DNA from: Streptacidiphilus jiangxiensis
Lineage (GTDB): Bacteria > Actinomycetota > Actinomycetes > Streptomycetales > Streptomycetaceae
Direction: 5' to 3'
Length of the DNA stretch: 64,000 nt
Assembly (NCBI RefSeq): GCF_900109465.1
Contig: NZ_FOAZ01000003.1
Span: forward strand, 372,001 to 436,000
Shown here in pieces: positions 52,064 through 60,600 of the stretch. The notes under the pieces were generated by a model, which ran no database searches, was not told where the DNA came from, and saw nothing but the letters and a program-made list of their open reading frames with translations. The position numbers and the translations under genes are program-made. Each line of letters begins with the position of its first letter. Positions within the stretch are counted from its first letter, which is position 1.

Positions 52064-52553
52064 CGGCCCGGCGGCGCAGGGCGAACGCGCCGAGGCCCAG
52101 GCTGCCGGCGGCGAGTGCCGCGCCGCCGGCGACCGAGGAGGTCGGGAAGGACTGCGTGGCACCGTCACCGGTCGTGGCCCCGCCGGTGGCGGAGGTCACG
52201 ACGGTGAGCGACCCGGTCGCCTTCTGGCTCGGGTTGCTCACGTCGCAGACCACGGTGACGGTGTACGTCCCGGCCTTCGCGCCGGAGAAGACCTGCGTGG
52301 AGCCGGCCACCTCCCCGGTGCTGCCGACCGCGTTCAGCGCGGTGGTCGGGAAGGCGTTGGAGTACGCCCGGGCTGTCGCGTTCGGGTTGGCGGTGGCACA
52401 GCCGGAGGCACCGATCGTGACCGTCTGTCCGGGGGCCGCGCTGCCGGGGGACACCACGACGGCACCGGCCTCCACGGCGGAGGCGAGCGGCGCGGTGGCG
52501 ATCACCGCCGCCCCCGAGAGGGCGGTGGCGGCAGCGAGACGACGAACGCGCAT
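52050..52553 (-). CDS. Secreted surface protein with C-terminal membrane anchor
   Basis: A 167-aa protein with a signal peptide (MRVRRLAAATALSGAAVIA, ASA region), an Ig-like beta-sandwich (VEAGAVVVSPGSAAPGQTV, YTVTVVCDVSN) and a C-terminal hydrophobic segment ending in RRRAGG. The layout copies a sortase substrate, but the sorting motif position reads TQSFPTSSVAGG instead of LPxTG or LAxTG. It is upstream of and overlaps the sortase gene. AAGGAG ribosome site. Confidence 0.75.
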   Translation of the reverse strand: MRVRRLAAATALSGAAVIATAPLASAVEAGAVVVSPGSAAPGQTVTIGASGCATANPNATARAYSNAFPTTALNAVGSTGEVAGSTQVFSGAKAGTYTVTVVCDVSNPSQKATGSLTVVTSATGGATTGDGATQSFPTSSVAGGAALAAGSLGLGAFALRRRAGGRA

Positions 52554-52753
52554 GTGTGTCTCCTTCTTCGGGGCCCTGGTGGACCCGGCACGTGCTCCAG
52601 CAGATCCCGACCCCGGGCGGTTCGCATCCGGACGATCGGCCGAACGAGCGATGAGGGGGGAGAAACCGCTGGTCAAGCGAGTGAAGGAGGCTCGGGGAAG
52701 GTTTGAGAGGGCTTCAGGGCCGGATGGGCCCGCGCTGACGAGGCGACAGGCCG

Positions 52754-52787
52754 ACGACTGAACCGCGTGATTGGGCGGTTCAGTCGT
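52754..52787 (-). terminator. Hairpin overlapping the epimerase stop codon
   Basis: Perfect 13-bp arms (52754-52766 with 52775-52787) with an 8-nt loop include the stop codon of the minus-strand epimerase gene. It probably terminates that gene's transcript. Confidence 0.72.
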
Positions 52788-53688
52788 GAACCGTGTTACC
52801 TGCCAACGGCTCAGGGAGGCGGTCGGCGAAGCCGATGCGCCAGGTGGGTCGCTCCGGGATCCAACCCAGGCTGCGGGCCAGCGAGTTCGAGGCGCCGCGC
52901 TCCCAGGTTGCGGCCTGGGCCGCCGGCGTCGCCGTCGGGACGGGCGCGTCGAGGGCCGCCGCCAGCGCCGGCAGCCAGACGGAGGCGGGCGCGGGCTCGT
53001 CGTCCACGACGTTGACCGGCCCGGCCGGCCACGCCAGCGCGGCGACGACCGCCGCGGCCGCGTCGTCGACGTGCACGAAGGAGCTCACCCCCGGGTGCGG
53101 CGTCACCGACGCGAGGTAGGGCCCGGCCGCCTCGCCGCGCAGCGCGGCGGCCACCGGCCCGCCCGGCGCGTACCAGGTGCCCGGCCCGTACAGCAGCCCG
53201 TTGCGCAGGACGACCGCGTCCGGCAGCTCGGCACAGATCCGCTCCAGCTCCGCCACGGCCGCCACCGTTGCGCCGCGCGGCGCGGGAGCGTCCAGGTCCA
53301 GCGGCTCCGCCTCCGTCGCCGGGGCGTCCCCACCGACATACGCCCAGCTGATCGACTGCGCGACGATCCGCGACACGCCCGCGGCGCGGGCGGCGTCCAC
53401 CAGGTTCCGGGTGCCCTCGCGGCGCAGTCGCGAGTTCGCCGCGCTGTCGGCGGCGGAGAGGTCGGTCAGTTGGTGCAGGACCGCCTCCGGCGCCGCGGAC
53501 GCGACGGCCTCCCGCAGCCCGGCCGCGTCGAGGGCGTCGACGACGACCGGCGTCGCCCCCAGAGCGCGCACCCGCTCGGCGCCGTGCGCACTCCGCGAGG
53601 TGCCCACGACTTCGTGCCCGGCCGCCACGAGCCGCGGCACCAGACGCCGCCCCAGTGCTCCGCCCGCCCCCGCAAGAAAGATCTTCAT
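52780..53688 (-). CDS. NAD-dependent epimerase/dehydratase family protein
   Basis: A 302-aa extended SDR, with the Rossmann motif LAGAGGALGRRLVPRL, IVAQSISWAYVG and LRNGLLYGPGTWYAPGG. The usual YxxxK is not obvious, so it may be an atypical NAD(P)-binding oxidoreductase. No pathway partner is next to it. Confidence 0.75.
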   Translation of the reverse strand: MKIFLAGAGGALGRRLVPRLVAAGHEVVGTSRSAHGAERVRALGATPVVVDALDAAGLREAVASAAPEAVLHQLTDLSAADSAANSRLRREGTRNLVDAARAAGVSRIVAQSISWAYVGGDAPATEAEPLDLDAPAPRGATVAAVAELERICAELPDAVVLRNGLLYGPGTWYAPGGPVAAALRGEAAGPYLASVTPHPGVSSFVHVDDAAAAVVAALAWPAGPVNVVDDEPAPASVWLPALAAALDAPVPTATPAAQAATWERGASNSLARSLGWIPERPTWRIGFADRLPEPLAGNTVHD

Positions 53689-53774
53689 GCGTCCCACTGT
53701 AGGGAGCGCCCGGCCGTACCGGCCGTCGCCGGGTCGCGGCCGTCGCCCGAGGGCGGATGGCGCAGACTGGCCCC

Positions 53775-54380
53775 ATGGGAGCGATCACCACCTGGTTGGC
53801 CGGGCTGTCCGGGCCCGTCGTGTACGCGGTTGTCGGAGCGTTGGTCTTCTGTGAGGACGCACTCTTCGTCGGCTTCGTGCTGCCGGGCGAGACCGCGGCC
53901 GTGCTCGGCGGCGTGCTGGCCAACCAGGGGCACGTGTCCTACTGGATTGTCGCGCTGGTGGTCGTCGTCGCCGCGATCCTCGGAGACAGCGTGGGATACG
54001 AGATCGGCCACCACTTCGGCGACCGGATCCTCGGGATCAGGCCGCTGCGCCGGCACCAGAAGCGGCTCGGCGACGCCCAGGAGATGATCCGCGAGCGGGG
54101 TGCGGCGGCGGTCTTCTTCGGCCGGTTCGTCGCCTTCTTCCGCGCCGTGATGCCCGCGCTCGCCGGCATCTCGAGGATGCCGTACCGCAGGTTCCTGCTC
54201 TTCAACGCGCTCGGCGCGGTCACCTGGGGCATCGGTTTCACGCTGCTCGGTTACCTGGCCGGTCAGGCCTACCAGAAGGTCGAGAAGCAGGCCGGGCAGA
54301 TCGTCGCCGGGGTGATCGCCCTGATCGTGGTCGTGGCCGTCTCCGTCTGGGCCGTGCGGCGCCACCGTCGCGAGAAGTAG
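53775..54380 (+). CDS. DedA/SNARE-associated family membrane protein
   Basis: A 201-aa polytopic membrane protein. The DedA signatures are visible: FVLPGETAAVLGG, GDSVGYEIGHHFG and FFGRFVAFFRAVMPALAGISRM. DedA proteins are lipid scramblases or transporters for undecaprenyl phosphate and phosphatidylethanolamine, and support membrane homeostasis. The ATG at 53775 was used. Confidence 0.92.
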   Translation: MGAITTWLAGLSGPVVYAVVGALVFCEDALFVGFVLPGETAAVLGGVLANQGHVSYWIVALVVVVAAILGDSVGYEIGHHFGDRILGIRPLRRHQKRLGDAQEMIRERGAAAVFFGRFVAFFRAVMPALAGISRMPYRRFLLFNALGAVTWGIGFTLLGYLAGQAYQKVEKQAGQIVAGVIALIVVVAVSVWAVRRHRREK

Positions 54381-54442
54381 TCGCCGGGCGCCGGGCTTAT
54401 CGTGGTAGCTGAGGGGGACGTCCGGCGGCCCGGGAGGCCAGG

Positions 54443-54748
54443 ATGACCACGCGGCACCACTACCACCTCGACATCGACGGCCACTCCGTCTCGCTCGACC
54501 TGCGCACCGGCTTCACCTGGCGCACCGAGGACCTCGTCCTCCTCGTCGACGGCAAGGAGGTCGGCTACCACCACCAGCGCGGCACCGGGACGACGGTCCT
54601 GGAGGCGGAGCTGCCGGGCGAGCCGCCGACGCCGCTGAGCGTGCGGATCGACCACCCCCACCATGGCGGCCACCGCCCGCACACGCCCGTCTGCACCCTG
54701 CTGATCGAGGGTCGTCGCATGCCGATGCCCGAGAGCGTGCCCGCGTGA
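54443..54748 (+). CDS. Small hypothetical beta-rich protein
   Basis: A 101-aa protein with alternating strands (HYHLDIDGHSVSLDLR, EDLVLLVDGKEVGYHH) and a His-rich section (RIDHPHHGGHRPH). No signal peptide or membrane segment. I do not recognise the family. It follows dedA after 62 bp with a GG-rich ribosome region and may be co-transcribed. Confidence 0.62.
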   Translation: MTTRHHYHLDIDGHSVSLDLRTGFTWRTEDLVLLVDGKEVGYHHQRGTGTTVLEAELPGEPPTPLSVRIDHPHHGGHRPHTPVCTLLIEGRRMPMPESVPA

Positions 54749-54892
54749 ACGGTCGGTGAGGGTGCCAACAAGTCGTCAAGAAGCGCCCTCCAGGCGCTAA
54801 GAGAGCGTTAGGACGCCGCTGTGCGCAGGCGCCCCGCAGGAGAGTGAGCCCCGAGGTCGCGAGGCCGGAGACGGGGAAGAGGCTCGGCGGGG

Positions 54893-56389
54893 ATGACGAC
54901 GGTCGCGGTGCGGGAGCGGCAGCAGGAACAGGAACAGGGGGAGGCCGGCGCGCCGGGGGAGGCTCCGCGGTCCGGACGCAGGGCGCGGCTGAGTGTGCCC
55001 GGGCGGCTGAGCGTGCCCGCGCGGCTGCGCTGGGCGGTGGCCGGCTGCGCGGTGCTCGCGCTGCTGCTCGGCGGGCTGCTCGCGGGCACCGCGACGGGCG
55101 CCCAGGGCGCCTGGGCCCGGATCACCGGGCACGAGGCGCCGCAGGTCACCGACGCGGGTGCGCTCTACCAGTCGCTGACCGATCTGGACGCGCAGGCGGC
55201 CAACCAGCTGATGTTCGGCAGTGACCCCAGGCTGGCGTCGAACCTGGCCACCGCCCAGCAGATCTACCTCAAGGACCGCACCGACGCCGACAGGGACCTC
55301 CAGCAGGCCACCCTCGACGCCTCCGGCAACGCGCCCGCGCAGACCGCGCTCGCGGCGATCCTCGACGGCATGGGCCGCTACCAGGACCTCGCCGCGCGGG
55401 CCCTGGAGCTCGACACCCGCGCGAACGCCCCGGCGGGCCGCCCCGACCCGGCCGCACTCGCCGAGTACCGACAGGCCACGGACCTGATGCGCGGGCAGCT
55501 GCTGCCCGCCGCGCATTCCCTGGTCGGGGCCAACGACCAGGCCTTCGAGCAGAGTTACACCGACGAACACGGCGCGCTCGGCTCCGCTGCGCTCTGGCTG
55601 ACCCTGTTGGGCGGCGGCCTGCTGGCGGCGCTGGTCGCCCTGCAGCTGTGGCTGGCCCTCCGCTTCCGGCGCGTCGTCAACCCCGCGCTGGCGGCCGCGA
55701 GCCTGCTGACGGTGGTGCTGCTGTCGACGGCCGGTTCGTTCCTGGGCGGCGAGCAGCAGGATCTCGTCACGGCCCGCAAGGACGCCTACGACTCGGTGGT
55801 GGCCCTGACCCAGGCCCGGGCGACCGTCTCCGACTCCAATGCGGCCGAGAGCCGCTACGTCCTGGACGCGGGCCGCCGCGACCAGTACCAGAGCGATTTC
55901 GAGACCGACACCGACCAGGTCCTCTCACTGAACGGCGCGGAGCTGGGCGCGTACGACGCGGCGCTCGCGCAGGCGGTCTCGGCGGTCCGGGCCGACCCGT
56001 CGGCGATCCGCTTCGGCGGCGAGTACGGGCGGGAGTTCCACAACATCACCTTCGCCGGTGAGGGTGCGGCGGCGCTGAAGACGCTGCTCGCCTTCCAGGC
56101 GTACCAGGTGGACGACCGGAAGATCCGCGCGATGGTCGCGGCCGGCCAACTGGAGCAGGCGATCGCCTACTGCACGAGCCTCGCCCCGGGCGGTTCGAAC
56201 GCGGACTTCAACGCGCACGACGCGGCGCTGCAGGCGCTGATCGGCATCAACGAGAAGGCCTACGAATCGGCCTCGACCACGGGCACGCACCGCGCGGACT
56301 CGGCGCTGTGGCTGCAGCTGGGCTGCGTCGCCGGCGTCCTCGTCCTGATCGGCGCGGGGGCCGCACCCCGCCTCCGCGAGTACCGGTGA
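54893..56389 (+). CDS. Membrane protein with two large extracytoplasmic helical domains
   Basis: A 498-aa protein with four hydrophobic segments: about 47-68, 225-250, 260-285 and 465-490. Two extracytoplasmic, mainly helical regions lie between them (about 75-220 and 290-460), each resembling a sensor-type four-helix bundle (LTDLDAQAANQLMFG, VVALTQARATVSDSNAAESRYVLDAG). No catalytic domain is seen. Related streptomycete proteins are annotated only as secreted or membrane proteins. Function unknown. Confidence 0.7.
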   Translation: MTTVAVRERQQEQEQGEAGAPGEAPRSGRRARLSVPGRLSVPARLRWAVAGCAVLALLLGGLLAGTATGAQGAWARITGHEAPQVTDAGALYQSLTDLDAQAANQLMFGSDPRLASNLATAQQIYLKDRTDADRDLQQATLDASGNAPAQTALAAILDGMGRYQDLAARALELDTRANAPAGRPDPAALAEYRQATDLMRGQLLPAAHSLVGANDQAFEQSYTDEHGALGSAALWLTLLGGGLLAALVALQLWLALRFRRVVNPALAAASLLTVVLLSTAGSFLGGEQQDLVTARKDAYDSVVALTQARATVSDSNAAESRYVLDAGRRDQYQSDFETDTDQVLSLNGAELGAYDAALAQAVSAVRADPSAIRFGGEYGREFHNITFAGEGAAALKTLLAFQAYQVDDRKIRAMVAAGQLEQAIAYCTSLAPGGSNADFNAHDAALQALIGINEKAYESASTTGTHRADSALWLQLGCVAGVLVLIGAGAAPRLREYR

Positions 56390-56419
56390 GTTTGGGCAGA
56401 GGGGCCAGCTGCACTACTG

Positions 56420-56520
56420 AGGGGCGCGTGGAACTGCGCGACAAGCCACCTGAGCGGATGGTCCTCATCGAACAGGGCCATCCGCACCGGGTGGTTGTTC
56501 GCGCAGTTCCCCGCGCCCCT
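56420..56520. repeat. Long imperfect inverted repeat of the streptomycete intergenic type
   Basis: The outer arms AGGGGCGCGTGGAACTGCGCG and CGCGCAGTTCCCCGCGCCCCT pair almost perfectly. Inner parts (CCACC/GGTGG and GGATGG/CCATCC) also pair around a small loop, giving a cruciform of about 100 bp. This type of sequence (GGGGCGCGGGGAACTGCGCG) is scattered in intergenic regions of many Streptomyces genomes. It lies between convergent genes and may terminate both. Confidence 0.8.
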
Positions 56521-56556
56521 GGAGGGTGCAACTACCTGAGGGTGCGCAAGCCCGAC

Positions 56557-57000
56557 TCAGTGCGCCAGGGCGACGCCGCGGCCCGGGGTGTGGTGGTAGA
56601 AGCCGAGGCGGGTGAGGAGGCCCGGGCGGGTGGCCGGGGCGAAGATCTCGTCCGCCGGGGCGGAGGCCGCGGAGGCGACGGCCTCCGCCAGGCTCTCGGC
56701 CCGGACCGTCACCGGACGGACCGCCGCGGGAAGCGTCTCCTCGGTGGCCAGCGCGCCGGTGACGACCTCGTCGAGCTTCGCGCAGGCCCGCTGCTCCCAG
56801 GCGTGGGCCAGCTCCGGGCAGGGGCGGGTGCGGTAGAGGTGGTCGCCGCCCGAGGGGGACCAGGCGAGAACGGGGACGAGCACCGCGCCCTTGCGCCGCG
56901 CGGCCGCCGCGGCCTGGCGCAGCTGCGCGCGGCCCTTCGCGGAGTCGCGGACACCGACGATGACACGGGGGGTCACTGCTGCGGTGGCGGTCTCGGACAT
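56557..57000 (-). CDS. Universal stress protein family (UspA) protein
   Basis: A 147-aa single-domain Usp-like protein (RVIVGVRDSAKGRAQLRQA, VLVPVLAWSP). The ATP-binding glycine loop near the C-terminus is weak, so it may not bind ATP. It is divergent from kdpD across a comparatively AT-rich 183-bp region. Confidence 0.78.
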   Translation of the reverse strand: MSETATAAVTPRVIVGVRDSAKGRAQLRQAAAAARRKGAVLVPVLAWSPSGGDHLYRTRPCPELAHAWEQRACAKLDEVVTGALATEETLPAAVRPVTVRAESLAEAVASAASAPADEIFAPATRPGLLTRLGFYHHTPGRGVALAH

Positions 57001-57183
57001 GACGTATCGGTTCTCTCCGTGAATCCCAGGCTCTGGGCGCCTTGGTGCCTTCAGATTAGCAACTCTTTTGGAGTCTTCGCATCCGTTTTAACGGTATCCA
57101 TGCACTGTTCACCTCAGGATCGACGGAATCCGCAGCGATCGACCGCGTCAAGATTGCGTATGAGGACCGCCGCGGAGTGGTGA

Positions 57184-59844
57184 GTGCCCGCACGACGCGG
57201 TCAAGGTGGTCCGGTGTACGGCGTGAACGCGGGAAGTACCGGTCCGGGTCGGGGAAGGCTGAAGGTCTTCCTCGGGTCGGCGCCGGGGGTCGGCAAGACC
57301 TACAAGATGCTGGACGAGGCCCACCGGCGAGTGGAGCGTGGCCAGGACGTGGTCGTGGGCATCGTCGAGTGCCACCGGCGCCGTCACACCGAGGAGCAGC
57401 TCGCCGGTCTGGAGGTGCTGCCGCGCGCCCCGCGCGAGTACCGCGGCGGACGGTTCGACGAGCTGGACGTGGACGCGGTGATCGCCCGGCGGCCGGAGGT
57501 CGTCCTGGTCGACGAACTCGCCCACACCAACATCCCCGGCGGCCGCCACGCGAAGCGCTGGCAGGACGTGCAGGAGCTGCTGGACGCCGGCATCGACGTG
57601 CTGACCACCGTCAACGTGCAGCATCTGGAGTCGCTCAACGACGTCGTCCAGAAGATCACCGGCGTGCCGCAGCGTGAGACCGTCCCAGACGACACGGTCC
57701 GCCGCGCGGACCAGATCGAGCTGGTCGACATGGCCCCGGAGGGCCTGCGGCGGCGGATGGCGCACGGCAACGTCTACGCGGCGGAGAAGGTCGACGCCGC
57801 GCTCTCCAACTACTTCCGGGTCGGCAACCTGACCGCGCTGCGCGAGCTCGCGCTGCTGTGGCTGGCGGGACGGGTCGACGAGGGACTACGCCGGTACCGG
57901 GCCGAGCACGAGATCCACAAGGTGTGGGAGACCCGCGAGACCGTCGTGGTCGCCCTCACCGGCGGGCCGGAGGGTGAGACGCTGGTCCGCCGTGCCGCGC
58001 GGATCGCGGACCGCGCCGGCAGCGGCGCGCTGCTGGCCGTCCACGTCGCCCGGTCCGACGGCCTCGCCGACGCCGACCCCGGCGCGCTCGCCGCCCAGCG
58101 GCAGCTGGCCGAGTCGCTCGGCGGCAGCTACCACTCCGTCGTCGGCGACGACGTGCCCACCGCGCTGCTGGACTTCGCCCGCGCCGCCAACGCCACTCAG
58201 CTGGTGCTCGGCACCAGCCGCCGCGGCCTGCTGCGCCGCGCGCTGACCGGTGGCCGGGGCATCGGCGAGAAGACCGTCGAGCTCTCCGGCGACATCGACG
58301 TCCACATGGTCACCCACGAGGAGTCCGGACGCGGCCGCCACCTGCCGGACGCCGTGGGCGCGGGCCCGCGCCGCAGCCGGGCCGGCGTCCGCCGCTGGGC
58401 CGGGCTGGCCTGCGGGCTGGTGCTGCCGTTCGTGCTGACCGCGATCCTGTGCCAGACCCGGAACGCCATCAACCTCACCAGCGACACGCTGCTCTTCCTC
58501 GCCCTCGTCGTCGGCATCTCCACCCTCGGCGGCCTGGCCTCCGCGCTGGTCGCCTCCGTGACCGCCTCGGTGCTGCTGAACTACTACTTCATCCCGCCGA
58601 TCCACCGGTTCACCATCGCCGAGCCCAACAACGTGCTGGCGCTGGTCGTCTTCGCCCTGGTCGGCATGGTCGTCGCGGGGATCGTCGACACCGCCACCAA
58701 GCTCGCGGGCCGGGCCGCCCGCGCCACCGCCGAGGCCGAGACGCTCTCCGCGCTGGCCGGCAGCGTGCTCCGCGGCGACCAGGCCGTCCCGGCCCTGCTC
58801 GCCCGGCTGCGGGAGACCTTCGCCTTCGACCGGGTCGAGCTGGTGGAGCATGTCGTCGAACCCGAGGAACTGGCCGACCAGCCCGGCACGGAGGTCGTCC
58901 CGGTCGGCCGTAGCGCCTCGCTGGTCCTGCGCGGACGGCCCCTGCCGGCCTCCGACCGGCGCGTGCTCGCGGCCTTCGCCGCGCACGTTGCGGTCGCCCT
59001 GGAACGCACCCGGCTCGCCGAGCAGGCCGCCGAGATCGAGCCGGTCAAGGCCGCCGACCGGTTGCGCACCGCGCTCCTCGCCGCCGTCAGCCACGACCTG
59101 CGCACCCCGCTCGCCGTGGCGCTGGCCTCCGTCTCCTCGCTGCTCAGCGACGACGTCGAGTTCAGCCCCGAGGACCAGCGCGAGCTGCTCGGCACCGCCG
59201 AGGTCTCGTTGGAGCGGCTGACCCGGCTGGTGGAGAACCTGCTCGACATGAGTCGCCTCCAGGCGGGTGCGCTCTCGCTGCAGCTGCACCCCACCGCGCT
59301 GGAGGACGTGGTCGTGACCGCCCTGGACTCGCTCGGTCCCGACGCCGCCGACGCGGAGGTGACGGTGGTGACCCAGGGCCTGGCCGGGAGCCCCGACGTG
59401 GTCGTCGACGGTCCGCTGCTGGAACGCGTCGTCGCCAACCTCGTCGGCAACGCGCTGCGGCACGCCGCCGGGCAGCCCGTGCTGGTCAGCGCGAGCGCGC
59501 TCGGCGAGCGGGTCGAGCTGCGGGTCGTCGACCGCGGGCCCGGCCTGCCCGAGTCCGACCGGGAGCGGATCTTCCAGCCCTTCCAGCGGCTGGGCGACAA
59601 CGACAACGCCACTGGCGTCGGGCTCGGCCTGGCGCTGGCGCGCGGCCTGACCGAGGCGATGGGCGGCACCCTGCTGCCCGAGGACACCCCCGGCGGCGGC
59701 CTGACCATGGTGCTCTCGCTCCCGGCCGCGACCGACCCCGACCCGGCGGCCCTGGCCCAGGCCGACCCGGACACCCAGTTGCCGGATGCCCAGTTGCCGG
59801 ATGCCCAGATGCCGGACGCCCAGATGGAGGACGAACTCGCATGA
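57184..59844 (+). CDS. kdpD: Osmosensitive K+ sensor histidine kinase KdpD
   Basis: An 886-aa KdpD. The N-terminal KdpD domain has a Walker A GSAPGVGKT (31-39) and LVDELAHTN, followed by a Usp-like domain (about 240-370), four transmembrane helices (about 405-510), GAF-like region, and the kinase core with phospho-His637 in AVSHDLRTPLAV and the ATPase boxes. It senses low K+ or turgor and phosphorylates KdpE. The C-terminus ends in a short tandem repeat (PDAQ units). The kdpFABC transporter genes are not in this window. GGAG lies 6 nt before the GTG. Confidence 0.96.
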   Translation: MPARRGQGGPVYGVNAGSTGPGRGRLKVFLGSAPGVGKTYKMLDEAHRRVERGQDVVVGIVECHRRRHTEEQLAGLEVLPRAPREYRGGRFDELDVDAVIARRPEVVLVDELAHTNIPGGRHAKRWQDVQELLDAGIDVLTTVNVQHLESLNDVVQKITGVPQRETVPDDTVRRADQIELVDMAPEGLRRRMAHGNVYAAEKVDAALSNYFRVGNLTALRELALLWLAGRVDEGLRRYRAEHEIHKVWETRETVVVALTGGPEGETLVRRAARIADRAGSGALLAVHVARSDGLADADPGALAAQRQLAESLGGSYHSVVGDDVPTALLDFARAANATQLVLGTSRRGLLRRALTGGRGIGEKTVELSGDIDVHMVTHEESGRGRHLPDAVGAGPRRSRAGVRRWAGLACGLVLPFVLTAILCQTRNAINLTSDTLLFLALVVGISTLGGLASALVASVTASVLLNYYFIPPIHRFTIAEPNNVLALVVFALVGMVVAGIVDTATKLAGRAARATAEAETLSALAGSVLRGDQAVPALLARLRETFAFDRVELVEHVVEPEELADQPGTEVVPVGRSASLVLRGRPLPASDRRVLAAFAAHVAVALERTRLAEQAAEIEPVKAADRLRTALLAAVSHDLRTPLAVALASVSSLLSDDVEFSPEDQRELLGTAEVSLERLTRLVENLLDMSRLQAGALSLQLHPTALEDVVVTALDSLGPDAADAEVTVVTQGLAGSPDVVVDGPLLERVVANLVGNALRHAAGQPVLVSASALGERVELRVVDRGPGLPESDRERIFQPFQRLGDNDNATGVGLGLALARGLTEAMGGTLLPEDTPGGGLTMVLSLPAATDPDPAALAQADPDTQLPDAQLPDAQMPDAQMEDELA

Positions 59845-60527
59845 GCCGGATCCTGGTCGTCGACGACGAACCGCAGATGCTGAAGGCCCTGCAGATCAAT
59901 CTCCGGGCCCGCGCCTACACGGTGGCCACGGCCCCCGACGGCCGCCGCGCCCTGCAGGAGGCGGCCCACAATCCCCCCGACGCCGTCATCCTCGACCTCG
60001 GTCTGCCCGAGGTCGACGGCATGCAGGTGCTGCACGCGCTGCGCGCGTGGAGCTCGGTCCCCGTCATCGTCCTCTCGGGCCGGGCCGACTCCCGCGAGAA
60101 GGTGGCCGCGCTGGACGCGGGCGCGGACGACTACGTCACCAAGCCCTTCGCCATGAACGAACTCCTGGCCCGGCTCCGCGCCGCCCTGCGCCGCCCGACC
60201 AGCGAGGAACGCTCCGACGGACCGACCCGGATCGGCGACCACCTCGTCGACCTCGAACGCTGCGTGGTGACCCCGGCATCGCAGGAGACCCCCCAGGTCC
60301 GGCTGACGCCGACGGAGTGGCGGATCCTGGCCGTGCTGCTCCAGCACCCCGGCCGTCTGGTGACCGGACGGCAGATCCTGCGGCAGGTGTGGGGGCCGAC
60401 CCACGAGGAGAACACCAACTACCTGCGCGTCTACTTCGCGGGCCTGCGCCGCAAGTTGGAGCCGGACACGGCGCATCCCCGGCACCTGGTGACGGAGCCG
60501 GGGATGGGGTACCGCTTCGAGCCCTGA
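59841..60527 (+). CDS. kdpE: Response regulator KdpE
   Basis: A 228-aa OmpR-family response regulator. The receiver has DDE (8-10), Asp52 (VILDLGLPE) and Lys in VTKPFAMNE. The C-terminal winged helix ends EPGMGYRFEP. It would activate kdpFABC after phosphorylation by KdpD. ATG overlaps the kdpD stop by 4 nt. Confidence 0.95.
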   Translation: MSRILVVDDEPQMLKALQINLRARAYTVATAPDGRRALQEAAHNPPDAVILDLGLPEVDGMQVLHALRAWSSVPVIVLSGRADSREKVAALDAGADDYVTKPFAMNELLARLRAALRRPTSEERSDGPTRIGDHLVDLERCVVTPASQETPQVRLTPTEWRILAVLLQHPGRLVTGRQILRQVWGPTHEENTNYLRVYFAGLRRKLEPDTAHPRHLVTEPGMGYRFEP

Positions 60528-60600
60528 GCCGGGCTGCTGCTCGGTCGAGCAGGGTGGGTCAAGGCGGCCCAGAGGGGCTGGCTCTGAGCCCGGACCGGCC

